Origin: Tsukamurella sp040611135 | Lineage (GTDB): Bacteria > Actinomycetota > Actinomycetes > Mycobacteriales > Mycobacteriaceae | Length of the DNA: 64,000 nt | Direction of reading: 5' to 3' | Assembly (NCBI RefSeq): GCF_040611135.1 | Contig: NZ_JBEXNL010000011.1 | Location: 62,001-126,000 of the forward strand | In this document: one piece after another, positions 50,345 through 60,008 of the stretch | How the letters are laid out: each line of letters starts with the position of its first letter | Numbering within the stretch: position 1 is the first letter of the stretch | Position numbers and translations under genes: made by a program | The notes under the pieces: model-generated | Database searches by the model: none | Seen by the model: the letters and a program-made list of their open reading frames with translations, nothing else | What the model was told of the DNA's origin: nothing

Positions 50345-51244
50345 TCAGACGGTGCCGACGAAGGTGTTGCACTGCTGGTAGTCGCCGGTCTGGTAGCCCT
50401 GCGAGAACCACTTCACGCGCTGCGCGGACGTGCCGTGCGAGAACGACTCGGGGTTCGGGTTGCGCCCCGCGTTGCGCTGGATCGTGTCGTCGCCGATCGC
50501 CTGCGCCGTGGTGATCGCGCTGGAGATCTCCTGCTGGTTCAGCGGCTTGAGCATCGCGCCCTGGCCCTTGTCCGCGTGCGCGGCCCAGACGCCGGCGAAG
50601 CAATCCGCCTGAAGCTCGACGCGGACCGAGCCGCTCTGCGCCCCGACGCCGGCCTGTGCCTTCCCGATGGTTCCGATCAGGTTCTGCACGTGGTGACCGA
50701 ACTCGTGCGCGACGATGTACTCCTGCGAGAACGGCGCATTCGAGCCGCCCATCCTCTTGATGACCCGATCCATGAAGTCGATCTGGAAAACGGCGACCTC
50801 GTCCCGCGGGCAGTAGAACGGACCGGTGTCGGCGCTGGCCACGCCGCATGCGGTGTTGATCGACTGCGCACCCGTCGGCATGATCTTCGTGCCGCCCTTC
50901 GGGGGCCGGTAGCCCTTGAGCACCGTGGGCCACACCTTGTTCAGCGAGTTGGTCGTCGCGACGATGCGGCACGCCGTGTCGGTGTTCGCCAGTTCGATCG
51001 TGCACGACTTGATGTGCTGGTCCATCTGCTGATCGGCCTGAGACACAGCGCCCCCGGCGCCCCCGCCCGGCGAGGCCTGTTGCGGCACGCCGCCGGTGCT
51101 GCCGGTGAGGAAGTAGATGATCAGGCCGATCACGACGGTGCCGATGCCACCGCCGCCGATCATCATGCCGCGGCCCATGCCACCGCCACCGCCACCCGAA
51201 CTGACGTCGCTGGTGTCGAGCGGCCCGTTGCCCTGGAAGGTCAT
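50345..51244 (-). CDS. Neutral zinc metallopeptidase (YpfJ family)
   Basis: The protein has about 299 residues. A short Gly-rich N-terminus (LDTSDVSSGGGGGG) and one membrane helix (GIGTVVIGLIIYFL) lead to an outer domain with the HEFGHH zinc motif. The downstream ELQADCFAGVWAAH segment carries the third ligand. These features define the YpfJ/PF04228 family. ATG 51244 fits the family N-terminus; ATG 51256 is possible. Physiological substrate unknown. Confidence 0.92.
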   Translation of the reverse strand: MTFQGNGPLDTSDVSSGGGGGGMGRGMMIGGGGIGTVVIGLIIYFLTGSTGGVPQQASPGGGAGGAVSQADQQMDQHIKSCTIELANTDTACRIVATTNSLNKVWPTVLKGYRPPKGGTKIMPTGAQSINTACGVASADTGPFYCPRDEVAVFQIDFMDRVIKRMGGSNAPFSQEYIVAHEFGHHVQNLIGTIGKAQAGVGAQSGSVRVELQADCFAGVWAAHADKGQGAMLKPLNQQEISSAITTAQAIGDDTIQRNAGRNPNPESFSHGTSAQRVKWFSQGYQTGDYQQCNTFVGTV

Positions 51245-51340
51245 GCGCAACAGCATTCCATGAGACGGGTGTCCGCGAGTGCAACACTTCCCCGTAGCAT
51301 GTTCGTGTTCACGAGATCACCGTCGAAAGGACACCCCGAA

Positions 51341-53143
51341 GTGCTGCGCACCCACCTGGCCGGATCGTTGCGGGCGGAGGATGCCGGCACCGTCGTCACC
51401 CTCGCGGGTTGGGTCGCCCGCCGGCGTGACCACGGCGGTGTCATCTTCATCGACCTGCGCGACAGCTCCGGCGTCGCCCAGGTGGTGTTCCGCGAGTCGG
51501 ACGTCGCCGAGCAGGCGCACCGACTGCGCTCCGAGTACTGCGTGCTGGTCACCGGCACCGTCGAGAAGCGGCCCGAGGGCAGCGAGAACCCGAACCTGCC
51601 GTCGGGCGCCATCGAGGTCAACGTGACCGAGCTCGTCGTGCTCAACGAGTCCGCGCCGCTGCCCTTCCAGCTCGACGAGGAGCCGGGCGAGGAGGCGCGC
51701 CTGAAGTACCGCTACCTGGACCTGCGCCGCGAGGGCCCCGCCGCCGCGATCAAGCTGCGCAGCCAGGCGAACGCGGTGGCGCGCAACATCCTCGCGCTCA
51801 ACGACTTCACCGAGATCGAGACGCCCACGCTCACCCGCTCCACCCCCGAGGGCGCCCGCGACTTCCTGGTGCCCGCGCGCCTGCGGCCAGGCACCTTCTA
51901 CGCGCTGCCGCAGAGCCCGCAGCTGTTCAAGCAGCTGCTCATGGTCGCAGGGATGGAGCGGTACTACCAGATCGCGCGCTGCTACCGCGACGAGGACTTC
52001 CGCGCCGACCGGCAGCCCGAGTTCACCCAGCTCGACATCGAGATGAGCTTCGTGGACCAGGAGGACGTGATCGCCCTCGGCGAGCAGATCGTCAAGGCTC
52101 TGTGGTCGCTCATCGGCCACGAGATCCCCACCCCGATCCCGCGCCTGACCTACGCCGAGGCGATGCGCCGCTTCGGCTCGGACAAGCCGGACCTGCGCTT
52201 CGGCCTCGAGCTCGTCGAGTGCACCGAGTACTTCAAGGACACCCCGTTCCGCGTCTTCCAGTCGCAGTACGTCGGTGCGGTCGTCATGCCGGGCGGCGCG
52301 AGCCAGCCCCGTCGCCAGCTCGATGCGTGGCAGGAGTGGGCCAAGCAGCGCGGTGCCCGCGGCCTGGCCTACGTGCTGATCGGTGAGGACGGCGAGCTGA
52401 CGGGCCCCGTCGCCAAGAACCTGTCCGACGACGAGCGGGCCGGCCTCGCGGCGCACGTGCACGCGCAGCCGGGCGACTGCGTCTTCTTCGCCGCGGGTGC
52501 CACCAAGCAGATGCGCGCCCTGCTGGGCGCCGCGCGCGGCGAGATCGCCGACAAGCTCGGCCTGATCAAGGACGGCGACTGGGCCTTCACGTGGGTCGTC
52601 GACGCGCCGCTCTTCGAGCCCGCCGACGATGCCACCGCCTCGGGCGACGTCGCCGTGGGTGACGGCGCCTGGACCGCCGTCCACCACGCGTTCACCAGCC
52701 CCAAGCCGGAGTCGGTGGACACCTTCGACACCGATCCCGGCAGCGCCCTGGCCTACGCCTACGACATCGTCTGCAACGGCAACGAGATCGGCGGCGGTTC
52801 GATCCGTATCCACCGCAAGGACGTGCAGGAACGCGTCTTCGCGATCATGGGCATCGACGAGGAGCAGGCCCGCGAGAAGTTCGGCTTCCTGCTCGACGCC
52901 TTCTCCTACGGCGCCCCGCCGCACGGCGGCATCGCCTTCGGTTGGGACCGCGTGGTCTCGCTGCTCGCCGGCGCGCCGTCGATCCGCGAGGTCATCGCGT
53001 TCCCGAAGTCGGGCGGCGGCGTCGACCCGCTGACCGAGGCGCCCGCCCCGATCACGGTGCAGCAGCGCCGCGAGTCGGGCATGGACGCCAAGCCCAAGAA
53101 GCCGGAGCCGGCCGCCGCGGACCAGGTCGCCGAGCAGAAGTAG
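51341..53143 (+). CDS. aspS: Aspartate--tRNA ligase
   Basis: AspS charges tRNA-Asp (and tRNA-Asn where non-discriminating, as in many actinobacteria). The 600-residue class II enzyme has the OB-fold N-domain (LAGWVARRRDHGGVIFIDLRD), motif 2 (YYQIARCYRDEDFRADRQPEFTQ region), the GAD insertion, and motif 3 (HGGIAFGWDRVVSLL). It starts at GTG 51341; TAGCAT near 51296 is a possible -10. Confidence 0.97.
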   Translation: MLRTHLAGSLRAEDAGTVVTLAGWVARRRDHGGVIFIDLRDSSGVAQVVFRESDVAEQAHRLRSEYCVLVTGTVEKRPEGSENPNLPSGAIEVNVTELVVLNESAPLPFQLDEEPGEEARLKYRYLDLRREGPAAAIKLRSQANAVARNILALNDFTEIETPTLTRSTPEGARDFLVPARLRPGTFYALPQSPQLFKQLLMVAGMERYYQIARCYRDEDFRADRQPEFTQLDIEMSFVDQEDVIALGEQIVKALWSLIGHEIPTPIPRLTYAEAMRRFGSDKPDLRFGLELVECTEYFKDTPFRVFQSQYVGAVVMPGGASQPRRQLDAWQEWAKQRGARGLAYVLIGEDGELTGPVAKNLSDDERAGLAAHVHAQPGDCVFFAAGATKQMRALLGAARGEIADKLGLIKDGDWAFTWVVDAPLFEPADDATASGDVAVGDGAWTAVHHAFTSPKPESVDTFDTDPGSALAYAYDIVCNGNEIGGGSIRIHRKDVQERVFAIMGIDEEQAREKFGFLLDAFSYGAPPHGGIAFGWDRVVSLLAGAPSIREVIAFPKSGGGVDPLTEAPAPITVQQRRESGMDAKPKKPEPAAADQVAEQK

Positions 53144-53146
53144 CCC

Positions 53147-54079
53147 GTGCGCCACATCCGGGTGATCAGCCCGCCGGAGAGCACCGCAGCGGTGCTCGGC
53201 CTCCTGCGATCCCGGCCGGGCGCCACCCACATCACGCTCGCGCCCGGCGGCTCACTCGAGCCCCCGGGCGACGTGATCGGCGCGGACGTCACGCGGGAGG
53301 CGGCGCACCGGGTCCTGCAGGGCCTCGAGGCCCTCGGCATCCCGACCGATGGCGCCGTCACCGTCGCCTCGCTCGACACGGTCCTGTCCGCCGCCGCGGA
53401 CGAGGCCGAGCGCGCGGTGCCCGGCGACCCGTCGGACGCGGTGGTCTGGGAGGAACTGACCGCCCGGACCCGCGAGGAGTCGACGCTCAACGTCACCTTC
53501 CTCGCGTTCCTCGTCCTCGCGGTCATGCTCGCCGCGGTCGGCGTGGTCACGAACTCGCCGGTCACAGTGGTCGGCGCGATGGTCGTCGGCCCGGAGTTCG
53601 GTCCGCTCGCCGCGATCGCGGTGGCCCTCGCGACACGGCGGCCGCATTTCGCGGTGCGCCCGTCGATCGCCCTGCTCGTCGGCTTCCCGGTCGCGATGGC
53701 GTGCACGTGGATCGGGGCGGAGCTCGCGCTCGCCGCCGACCTGTACCCCGAGGACGTGCTCGCGTCGGCGGCGCAGGTCGACTTCATCTACCGCGTCGGC
53801 CCGTTCTCGCTGATCGTCGCGCTGCTGGCCGGCGCCGCGGGCATGATCTCGATGGTGACCGCGAAGTCCGCGGCGCTCGTCGGGGTGTTCATCTCGGTCA
53901 CGACGGTGCCCGCCGCCGGGTACGCCGTGGTCGCCGCGACGGTCGGCGATTGGCATCGGGCGCTGGAGTCCACCGTGCAGTTGGGAGTCAACCTGGTGGG
54001 GATCGTCGTCGCGGGATTCCTCGTGCTGGTACTGCGTCCGGCGGCCTGGCGCGACATGCGGGAGCAGGTGGGACTGTGA
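53147..54079 (+). CDS. DUF389-family membrane protein
   Basis: The 310-residue protein has a soluble N-terminal domain of about 110 residues, then about six helices with the DUF389 features AVGVVTNSPVTVVGAMVVGPEFGP and LAGAAGMISMVTAKSAALVG. Its function is not established. GTG 53147 is four bases after aspS, and its stop overlaps the next gene. Confidence 0.88.
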   Translation: MRHIRVISPPESTAAVLGLLRSRPGATHITLAPGGSLEPPGDVIGADVTREAAHRVLQGLEALGIPTDGAVTVASLDTVLSAAADEAERAVPGDPSDAVVWEELTARTREESTLNVTFLAFLVLAVMLAAVGVVTNSPVTVVGAMVVGPEFGPLAAIAVALATRRPHFAVRPSIALLVGFPVAMACTWIGAELALAADLYPEDVLASAAQVDFIYRVGPFSLIVALLAGAAGMISMVTAKSAALVGVFISVTTVPAAGYAVVAATVGDWHRALESTVQLGVNLVGIVVAGFLVLVLRPAAWRDMREQVGL

Positions 54080-56568
54080 GCATCGATGCGCTGCGCGACC
54101 TCGACCGCGAGGCCCTGCGCCGGCTCAGCACCCGCGTCCGGGGGCTGATCGACGACGAGGGCATCACCTACAACGCCCTCGACGCGCTCCCGACGACGAA
54201 CGACCCGGTCGGATCCGGGACTGCAGCGACCGACCCGTCCGAGCCGAGTGCCTGGCGCCTGGACCCGCTCCCGGTGCTGCTCGGCAGCGAGGAATGGGAT
54301 CATCTCGCCCGCGGGGTCGCCCAGCGGTCCCTGCTGTTCGACGCGGTCCTCAAGGACTTCTACGGCGAGCAGCGCACCGTCCGGACCGGCCTGGTGCCGC
54401 CCGAGGTGCTGTTCGCGCATCCCGGGTACATCCGGCGGGCCGTCGGCGTACCGTCGCCCGGCCCGCGGTCCCTGTTCCTGCACGGCGTGGACCTCACCGA
54501 GACCGCCGGTGCCGACGGTGCCGCGGGCGGCTACGTCGCCGTCGCGGACCGGACCCAGGCACCGTCGGGCGTGGGATACGCGCTCGCCGACCGCCGGGTG
54601 ACCTCCCGCGCCCTCCCACGCGAGTTCCGCACCGAGACCCCGCGCCCCGTCTCGTCGTTCGCGGCCGCCCTACGGGTGCAGTTGATCGAGGCGGCGCCGC
54701 CGGGGGCCGACGACCCGACCGTCGTAGTACTGAGTCCCGGCGCCTTCTCCGAGACCGCCTTCGACCAGGCCTACCTCGCCTCGGTACTGGGCTTCCCGCT
54801 CGTCGAGGCCGCCGATCTGACGGTCCGCGACGGCGGCGTCTTCATGCGCGCCCTGGGCCGGATGAAGCGGATCGACGTCATCCTGCGCCGTGTCGACTCC
54901 GAGTTCTCCGACCCGCTCGACCTGCGGACCGACTCGCAGCTCGGCGTCGTCGGGCTGGTCGAGATGATGACCCGCGGTGCGGTCACCGTCGTCAACACGC
55001 TCGGCTCGGGTGTGCTCGAGAACCCCGCGCTGCACGCGTTCCTGCCACAGCTGTGCCGCGCGCTGCTCGACGAGGACCTCCTGCTCGCGTCGACGCCCAC
55101 CCTGCACGCCGCCACCCCGGCCGGACGTGCGGCCCTCGACGGTCCGCTCGACGAGCTGCTCGTCATCGATTTCGCCACGGGGGAGCGCGTCGTCGGCGAC
55201 GCCCTGTCGGCGGGCGCGGCGGACGACCTGCGGGCCCGCGTGGCCGCGGACCCCTCCGCCTGGTGCGTCAAGACCCTCGTCCCCGCCACCGGCCGTCCCG
55301 CGATCGACCGCGGCGTCGTCACCGAGCGCGGTTTCGCGCTGCGCGCCTTCTCCCTCGCCCAGGAGTCCGGGTACTCGGTGCTGCCGGGCGGGCTCGGCCA
55401 GGTCCTGCTCGACGGTGCCGCCGGGTCCCTGCTGAACTCGTCGGCGGCGCGCGATGTCTGGGTGCCCACGTCCGAGGATCTGCGCGCCCCGGCGCGGGTG
55501 GCCACCGCACCGCGGTCCGGGCGGGTCGGCGCGGCGCCGAGCGGCCCGATCGCGACCGCCCGCGTGCTGTCCGACCAGTTCTGGATCGGGCGGTACGCCG
55601 AACGCGCCGAGGCGACCGTCCGGCTCTTGTCCGTCGCGCACGACCGCAGCCGCGAGTTCCGGCACCGGCCCTGGCAGGCCGGCTCCGCCGTGCTGCAGCC
55701 GCTGCTCGACGCAGTGGTCGCGGCGTCGGTCACCGATCAGTTGGGGCGGATCGTCGTCGAGGGCGCCGAACAGTCCGATGTCACGGCCCGGCTGCGCCGG
55801 CTCACGCTCGATGCGGACGTGCCCGGCACGGTCGTGCACTCGGGCGTGCGACTGCGCGCCTGCCTGCGTGCGGTTCGCGACCAGATGTCCACCGACACCT
55901 GGCTGGTGCTCAGCGGCGCCGAGCGGTCGCTGGCGCGCCTCGCGGCCGACCCGGACGACGGGGGTGAGCAGCTCGATCAGACGCTCGGCGAGGTCCTGGT
56001 CTCGCTGCTCGCGTTCTCCGGGCTCGCCCGTGAGTCCCTCGTGCAGGACCCGGCCTGGCTGATGATGGACGCCGGCCGCCGGATCGAGCGATCGCTGCAG
56101 CTCAGTGCCGTGACCCGGGCGATGGTCGTGCCGACCGCGGCGCCCGACGTCGACGCGGGCATGCTCGAGGCCTACCTGGTGACGTGCGAGTCGGCGGTCA
56201 CCTACCGCCGCCGGCACCGGGCCGTCCTGCGGGCGAGCGCCGCGGTCGACCTGATGTTCCTCGACGCGACGAACCCGCGGTCGCTGGTCGCCGCGCTCAC
56301 CGCGCTCGCCGACGGCCTGGCCCAGCTGCCGGACGAGCTGCGCAGCCCGACCTGCGAGCGCACCGTCGGCGAGGCCCTGACCCGGCTCCACCGGTTCGAC
56401 CCGGACGACGCCGAGACCGTCGTGGACGGCCGGCGCGCCGAGCTGGAGGGTCTGCTGGACGCCGTCGACGAGGCGCTCCGCGAGGCCTCCGACGTGCTCG
56501 AACGCACCCGCTTCGCGTTGCCGGCCGCGGCGCGCCCGATCTGGGTGGGGGTGCAGTCGTGGGGCTGA
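54076..56568 (+). CDS. Circularly permuted ATP-grasp protein fused to alpha-E domain
   Basis: The 830-residue fusion joins two proteins that are separate in many bacteria. Residues 1-480 are the circularly permuted ATP-grasp type 2 (DUF404/407-like) ligase with LFDAVLKDFYGEQR and GVFMRALGRMKRIDVILRRVD. Residues about 500-825 are the alpha-E (DUF403) domain with WIGRYAERAEATVRLL. With the following transglutaminase-like gene it forms the widespread 'ATP-grasp/alpha-E/transglutaminase' cluster, predicted to form and process peptide-like amide bonds. GTG 54076 overlaps the DUF389 stop. Confidence 0.9.
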   Translation: MSIDALRDLDREALRRLSTRVRGLIDDEGITYNALDALPTTNDPVGSGTAATDPSEPSAWRLDPLPVLLGSEEWDHLARGVAQRSLLFDAVLKDFYGEQRTVRTGLVPPEVLFAHPGYIRRAVGVPSPGPRSLFLHGVDLTETAGADGAAGGYVAVADRTQAPSGVGYALADRRVTSRALPREFRTETPRPVSSFAAALRVQLIEAAPPGADDPTVVVLSPGAFSETAFDQAYLASVLGFPLVEAADLTVRDGGVFMRALGRMKRIDVILRRVDSEFSDPLDLRTDSQLGVVGLVEMMTRGAVTVVNTLGSGVLENPALHAFLPQLCRALLDEDLLLASTPTLHAATPAGRAALDGPLDELLVIDFATGERVVGDALSAGAADDLRARVAADPSAWCVKTLVPATGRPAIDRGVVTERGFALRAFSLAQESGYSVLPGGLGQVLLDGAAGSLLNSSAARDVWVPTSEDLRAPARVATAPRSGRVGAAPSGPIATARVLSDQFWIGRYAERAEATVRLLSVAHDRSREFRHRPWQAGSAVLQPLLDAVVAASVTDQLGRIVVEGAEQSDVTARLRRLTLDADVPGTVVHSGVRLRACLRAVRDQMSTDTWLVLSGAERSLARLAADPDDGGEQLDQTLGEVLVSLLAFSGLARESLVQDPAWLMMDAGRRIERSLQLSAVTRAMVVPTAAPDVDAGMLEAYLVTCESAVTYRRRHRAVLRASAAVDLMFLDATNPRSLVAALTALADGLAQLPDELRSPTCERTVGEALTRLHRFDPDDAETVVDGRRAELEGLLDAVDEALREASDVLERTRFALPAAARPIWVGVQSWG

Positions 56569-57476
56569 GCTTCTCCCGGCGGACCGAGGACTCCCGGTCC
56601 CGCCGCTACCGCGTGGTGCACGAGACCACCTACACCTACGACGCCGAGGTCACCTCCAGCTTCGGCCGCTGCTATCTGTCGCCGCGGGAGCTCTCCGATC
56701 AGCGCGTCGACGAGCACGCGATCACGATCGGGCCGGAGCCGACCGATCGGTCGGAGGGCGTCGACGCCTTCGGCAACACCGACACCTACTTCCACGTCAC
56801 GACCCCGCACACGCAGCTCACCGTCCGCGGCGAGTCGCTCGTCGTGGTCGACCCGCTGGATCGGGCCGTCACCGACGAGGGCGCCGCGCTGGCGCCGTGG
56901 GAGCTCGCGCGGCCGGTCGGCGAGGCCGGCGCGGTGGCCGTGCAGTACCGGCTGGACCAGCGGCCGCCGGAGATCGACGACGCCGTGCGCGCGTACGCCG
57001 ATGCGGTCTTCACGCCCGGTAAGCCGCTGGTCGAGGCGATCGAGGAGCTGACGAGCAGGATCTATGAGGACTTCGCGTACAAGTCGGGCGCGACCAATGT
57101 CTCGACGCGGGTCGGGACGGTGATGGAGCGCCGCGAGGGCGTGTGCCAGGACTTCGCGCGGGTCGCGATCGCGTGCCTGCGGTCGAAGGGCCTCGCGGCC
57201 CGGTACGTGTCGGGCTACCTCGCCACCGAGCCGCCGCCCGGCCAGGACCGGGTCGTCGGCGCCGGGGCGACCCACGCGTGGGCCGCGGTGCGGCTGCCCG
57301 GCGACATCTGGCTGCCCTTCGACCCGACCAACAACAAGTTCGTCGACGAGCGGCACGTGACCGTCGCATGGGGTCGCGATTACGAGGACGTACCGCCGCT
57401 GCGCGGTGTCATCTACACCGAATCGAAGGGGTCGAAGATCCATGTCTCCGTGGACGTCGCGCCCCTGCCGGACTGA
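56559..57476 (+). CDS. Transglutaminase-like cysteine protease-fold protein
   Basis: The 305-residue protein has an N-terminal beta domain (YRVVHETTYTYDAEVTSSFGRCYLSPRE) and the transglutaminase-like catalytic triad in REGVCQDFA (Cys), THAWAAV (His) and WLPFDPTNN (Asp). GTG 56559 overlaps the ATP-grasp/alpha-E gene by ten bases, indicating coupled translation and shared function. Confidence 0.92.
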   Translation: MGLSFSRRTEDSRSRRYRVVHETTYTYDAEVTSSFGRCYLSPRELSDQRVDEHAITIGPEPTDRSEGVDAFGNTDTYFHVTTPHTQLTVRGESLVVVDPLDRAVTDEGAALAPWELARPVGEAGAVAVQYRLDQRPPEIDDAVRAYADAVFTPGKPLVEAIEELTSRIYEDFAYKSGATNVSTRVGTVMERREGVCQDFARVAIACLRSKGLAARYVSGYLATEPPPGQDRVVGAGATHAWAAVRLPGDIWLPFDPTNNKFVDERHVTVAWGRDYEDVPPLRGVIYTESKGSKIHVSVDVAPLPD

Positions 57477-57491
57477 GGTAGGTTGGAGGTG

Positions 57492-58598
57492 ATGGTTGCC
57501 GCGCTGGGGTACGAGACGACGGGGGCGGCCCTCACCGCGGTGGAGGGTCTGCTGGGACGTCGGGTCGGCGCACCCGTCGAACTGGGCGAACCGGAGGATC
57601 TGGGCGGTTCGGGCCGCACGCTCGTGATGCGCGTGCGGGTCCTGCACAACAACCCGCTGTTGCCGCGCACCGTCGTGATCAAGCAGCTCCGGGCCCCCGA
57701 TCACTCGGACGCCGATCATTCCGAGGCCTTCGCCCGGGAGGGCGCCGCCTACAAGTTCGCGACGGCGCTGCCGGTCGACGCGCGTCCGGGCCCGCAGCTG
57801 CTCGCCTCGGACCCCGACGCGAAGATCCTCGTGCTCCAGGATCTCGGTGAGGGCGAGACGATGGCGGACCGGTTGCGCCGCACCCCGTCGTCCGGCGCGG
57901 CGACGGTGCTCTCCGCGTGGGCCCAGGCGCTCGGGCGCATGCACGCTGGTACCTACGGCCGCGAGCGCGACCTGTCCGTACTGGCGCGTCGCGAGCACAC
58001 GGATTCCCGCAACGACCCGGTCGCGGGGGAGGCGGCGAGGGCCGCGCTCGCGGTGCCGCGCGCCATCGGCGGGATCGACGACGGTGCCCGATCGGTCCTG
58101 GACGCCGCGGTCGCGATGTTCACCGAGGGCCCCTTCCGCGCATTCAGCCCGTCCGATGTCGGTCCCGACAACACGCATGTGGTCGGCGGCGCGGTGCGCT
58201 TCCTCGACTACGAATGGGCCGGCTTCCGCGACGGCGCGCTCGACGTGGCCTACGTGCTGCTGACCTATCCCGAGTGCACCGCGGACGGCCACTCGACCGA
58301 GCACGACATCGCGATCGTCGAGGCCTGGCGGTCCGAGGTGGTGCGACTGTGGCCCCGGCTGGCCGACGACGTCGCCCTGCGCCGGCACGTGACCACCGCG
58401 AAGTTCGCCTGGCTCACGCTCGCCACCTACTGGGCGCTGGGTCTGGACTCCGCGAGCCGGATCGACGCCGGCCACCTCGACAGCCTCCCGGCCTGGTCCT
58501 ACGACGATCTCGCCGCCCGCTGGGACCGGCTCGCCGCCGCCGACCCCAGGTTGCGCGCCTTCGCCGTCGCGGCCGCCGCGGAGGTCCGCGCGCTGTGA
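57492..58598 (+). CDS. Aminoglycoside phosphotransferase-fold kinase
   Basis: The protein has about 368 residues of the APH/choline-kinase fold: VIKQLRAPD (Lys), LVLQDLGEGETMADRL (hinge), SDVGPDN (catalytic Asp and Asn) and LDYEWAGFRDGALD (metal Asp). The substrate is not predictable. It may belong functionally with the ATP-grasp/transglutaminase cluster just upstream. The start is uncertain: TTG 57483, GTG 57489 and ATG 57492 lie together around a GGAGG. Confidence 0.82.
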   Translation: MVAALGYETTGAALTAVEGLLGRRVGAPVELGEPEDLGGSGRTLVMRVRVLHNNPLLPRTVVIKQLRAPDHSDADHSEAFAREGAAYKFATALPVDARPGPQLLASDPDAKILVLQDLGEGETMADRLRRTPSSGAATVLSAWAQALGRMHAGTYGRERDLSVLARREHTDSRNDPVAGEAARAALAVPRAIGGIDDGARSVLDAAVAMFTEGPFRAFSPSDVGPDNTHVVGGAVRFLDYEWAGFRDGALDVAYVLLTYPECTADGHSTEHDIAIVEAWRSEVVRLWPRLADDVALRRHVTTAKFAWLTLATYWALGLDSASRIDAGHLDSLPAWSYDDLAARWDRLAAADPRLRAFAVAAAAEVRAL

Positions 58599-59965
58599 CC
58601 GGCTCCCTGTTCGGCGACGACGGGGACCTCGGAGCGCCACCGGAGGCACCGTCGGCCCGCGGTCCGGTCGAGTTCGTCCCCACGCACGCGGGCACCCCCC
58701 TCGCCGTACGTCTCCGCCCCCGTGGCCTCGAGGAGGTCCTCGGCCAGGAGCACCTGCTCGGCCCCGGCACGCCGCTGCGAAGGCTGATCGACGGTGCCGG
58801 CGCCGCCAGCGTGATCCTCTACGGCCCGCCCGGCACGGGCAAGACGACCATCGCCTCGCTCATCTCCGGCGCCACGGGGCGTCGGTTCGAGGCCCTCTCC
58901 GCGCTGTCCGCGGGCGTCAAGGACGTGCGCGCGGTCATCGAGGTGGCGCGCCGCCGGCTGCTGGTCGACGAGCAGACGGTGCTGTTCATCGACGAGGTGC
59001 ACCGGTTCTCCAAGGCGCAGCAGGACGCGCTGCTGGCGGCGGTGGAGAACCGGGTCGTGCTGCTCGTCGCCGCGACCACCGAGAACCCGAGTTTCTCCGT
59101 CGTCTCGCCGCTGCTCTCGCGCTCGCTCATCCTGCAGTTGCGGCCGCTGGAGCCCGAGCACATCTCCGAGCTGATCGACCGCGCGCTCACGGACCCGCGG
59201 GGCTACGGCGGAGCGCTGACCATCTCCGACGAGGCCCGGGAGCACCTGGTGCGGCTGGCCGGAGGGGATGCGCGACGCTCGCTGACGGCGCTCGAGGCCG
59301 CCGCGGACGTGGCGCTCGGCGAGCAGGTCGACGAGATCAGCCTCGAGATCGTCGAGTCGTCGATCGACACCGCGGCCGTGCGGTACGACCGCGCCGGAGA
59401 CCAGCACTACGACGTCATCAGCGCCTTCATCAAGTCGATCCGCGGCTCCGATGTCGACGCGGCGTTGCATTACCTGGCGCGGATGATCTCCGCGGGGGAG
59501 GACCCGCGGTTCATCGCGCGCCGCCTCGTCGTGCACGCCTCCGAGGACATCGGCATGGCCGACCCGCAGGCCCTGCTCGTGGCCACCGCGGCGGCGCAGG
59601 CGGTCCAGTTGATCGGCATGCCGGAGGCGCGGCTCGCCCTGGCGCAGGCCACGATCCACCTGGCCACGGCCCCCAAATCCGACGGGGTGGTGTCCGCGAT
59701 CGGCGCGGCCATGAGCGACATCGCCGCCGGTAAGGCGGGTGCGGTGCCGCCGCACCTGCGGGACGGCCACTACGCGGGCGCGGAGAAGCTGGGCAACGCG
59801 CAGGGGTACGTGTACCCGCACGGCGTGCCCGGCGGTGTCGCCGCGCAGCAGTACCCGCCGGACGACCTGGAGGGCGTCGACTACTACGCCCCCACCGATC
59901 ACGGCTTCGAGCGGGAGATCGGCCCGCGGGTAACGCGGCTGCGCGGGATCCTGCGTCGCCGGTAA
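58595..59965 (+). CDS. rarA: Replication-associated recombination protein A (RarA/MgsA)
   Basis: RarA is a clamp-loader-like AAA+ ATPase acting at stalled forks. The 456-residue protein has Walker A GPPGTGKTT, Walker B LFIDEVHRF, sensor 1 ATTENPSFSVVSPLLSR and the C-terminal MgsA region (HYDVISAFIKSIRGSDVDAA; VASEDIG-like HASEDIGMADP). GTG 58595 overlaps the preceding stop. It precedes alaS as in mycobacteria. Confidence 0.95.
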   Translation: MTGSLFGDDGDLGAPPEAPSARGPVEFVPTHAGTPLAVRLRPRGLEEVLGQEHLLGPGTPLRRLIDGAGAASVILYGPPGTGKTTIASLISGATGRRFEALSALSAGVKDVRAVIEVARRRLLVDEQTVLFIDEVHRFSKAQQDALLAAVENRVVLLVAATTENPSFSVVSPLLSRSLILQLRPLEPEHISELIDRALTDPRGYGGALTISDEAREHLVRLAGGDARRSLTALEAAADVALGEQVDEISLEIVESSIDTAAVRYDRAGDQHYDVISAFIKSIRGSDVDAALHYLARMISAGEDPRFIARRLVVHASEDIGMADPQALLVATAAAQAVQLIGMPEARLALAQATIHLATAPKSDGVVSAIGAAMSDIAAGKAGAVPPHLRDGHYAGAEKLGNAQGYVYPHGVPGGVAAQQYPPDDLEGVDYYAPTDHGFEREIGPRVTRLRGILRRR

Positions 59966-60008
59966 GGTTCGTAGGTCGAGTTCGAAATCTTTTACGCGAA
60001 GGATCGTT

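Noticed and set aside
59966..60008. T-box or attenuator upstream of alaS
   Set aside because: The gap is 43 bases, too short for a T-box, and shows no stable stem or T-box core.
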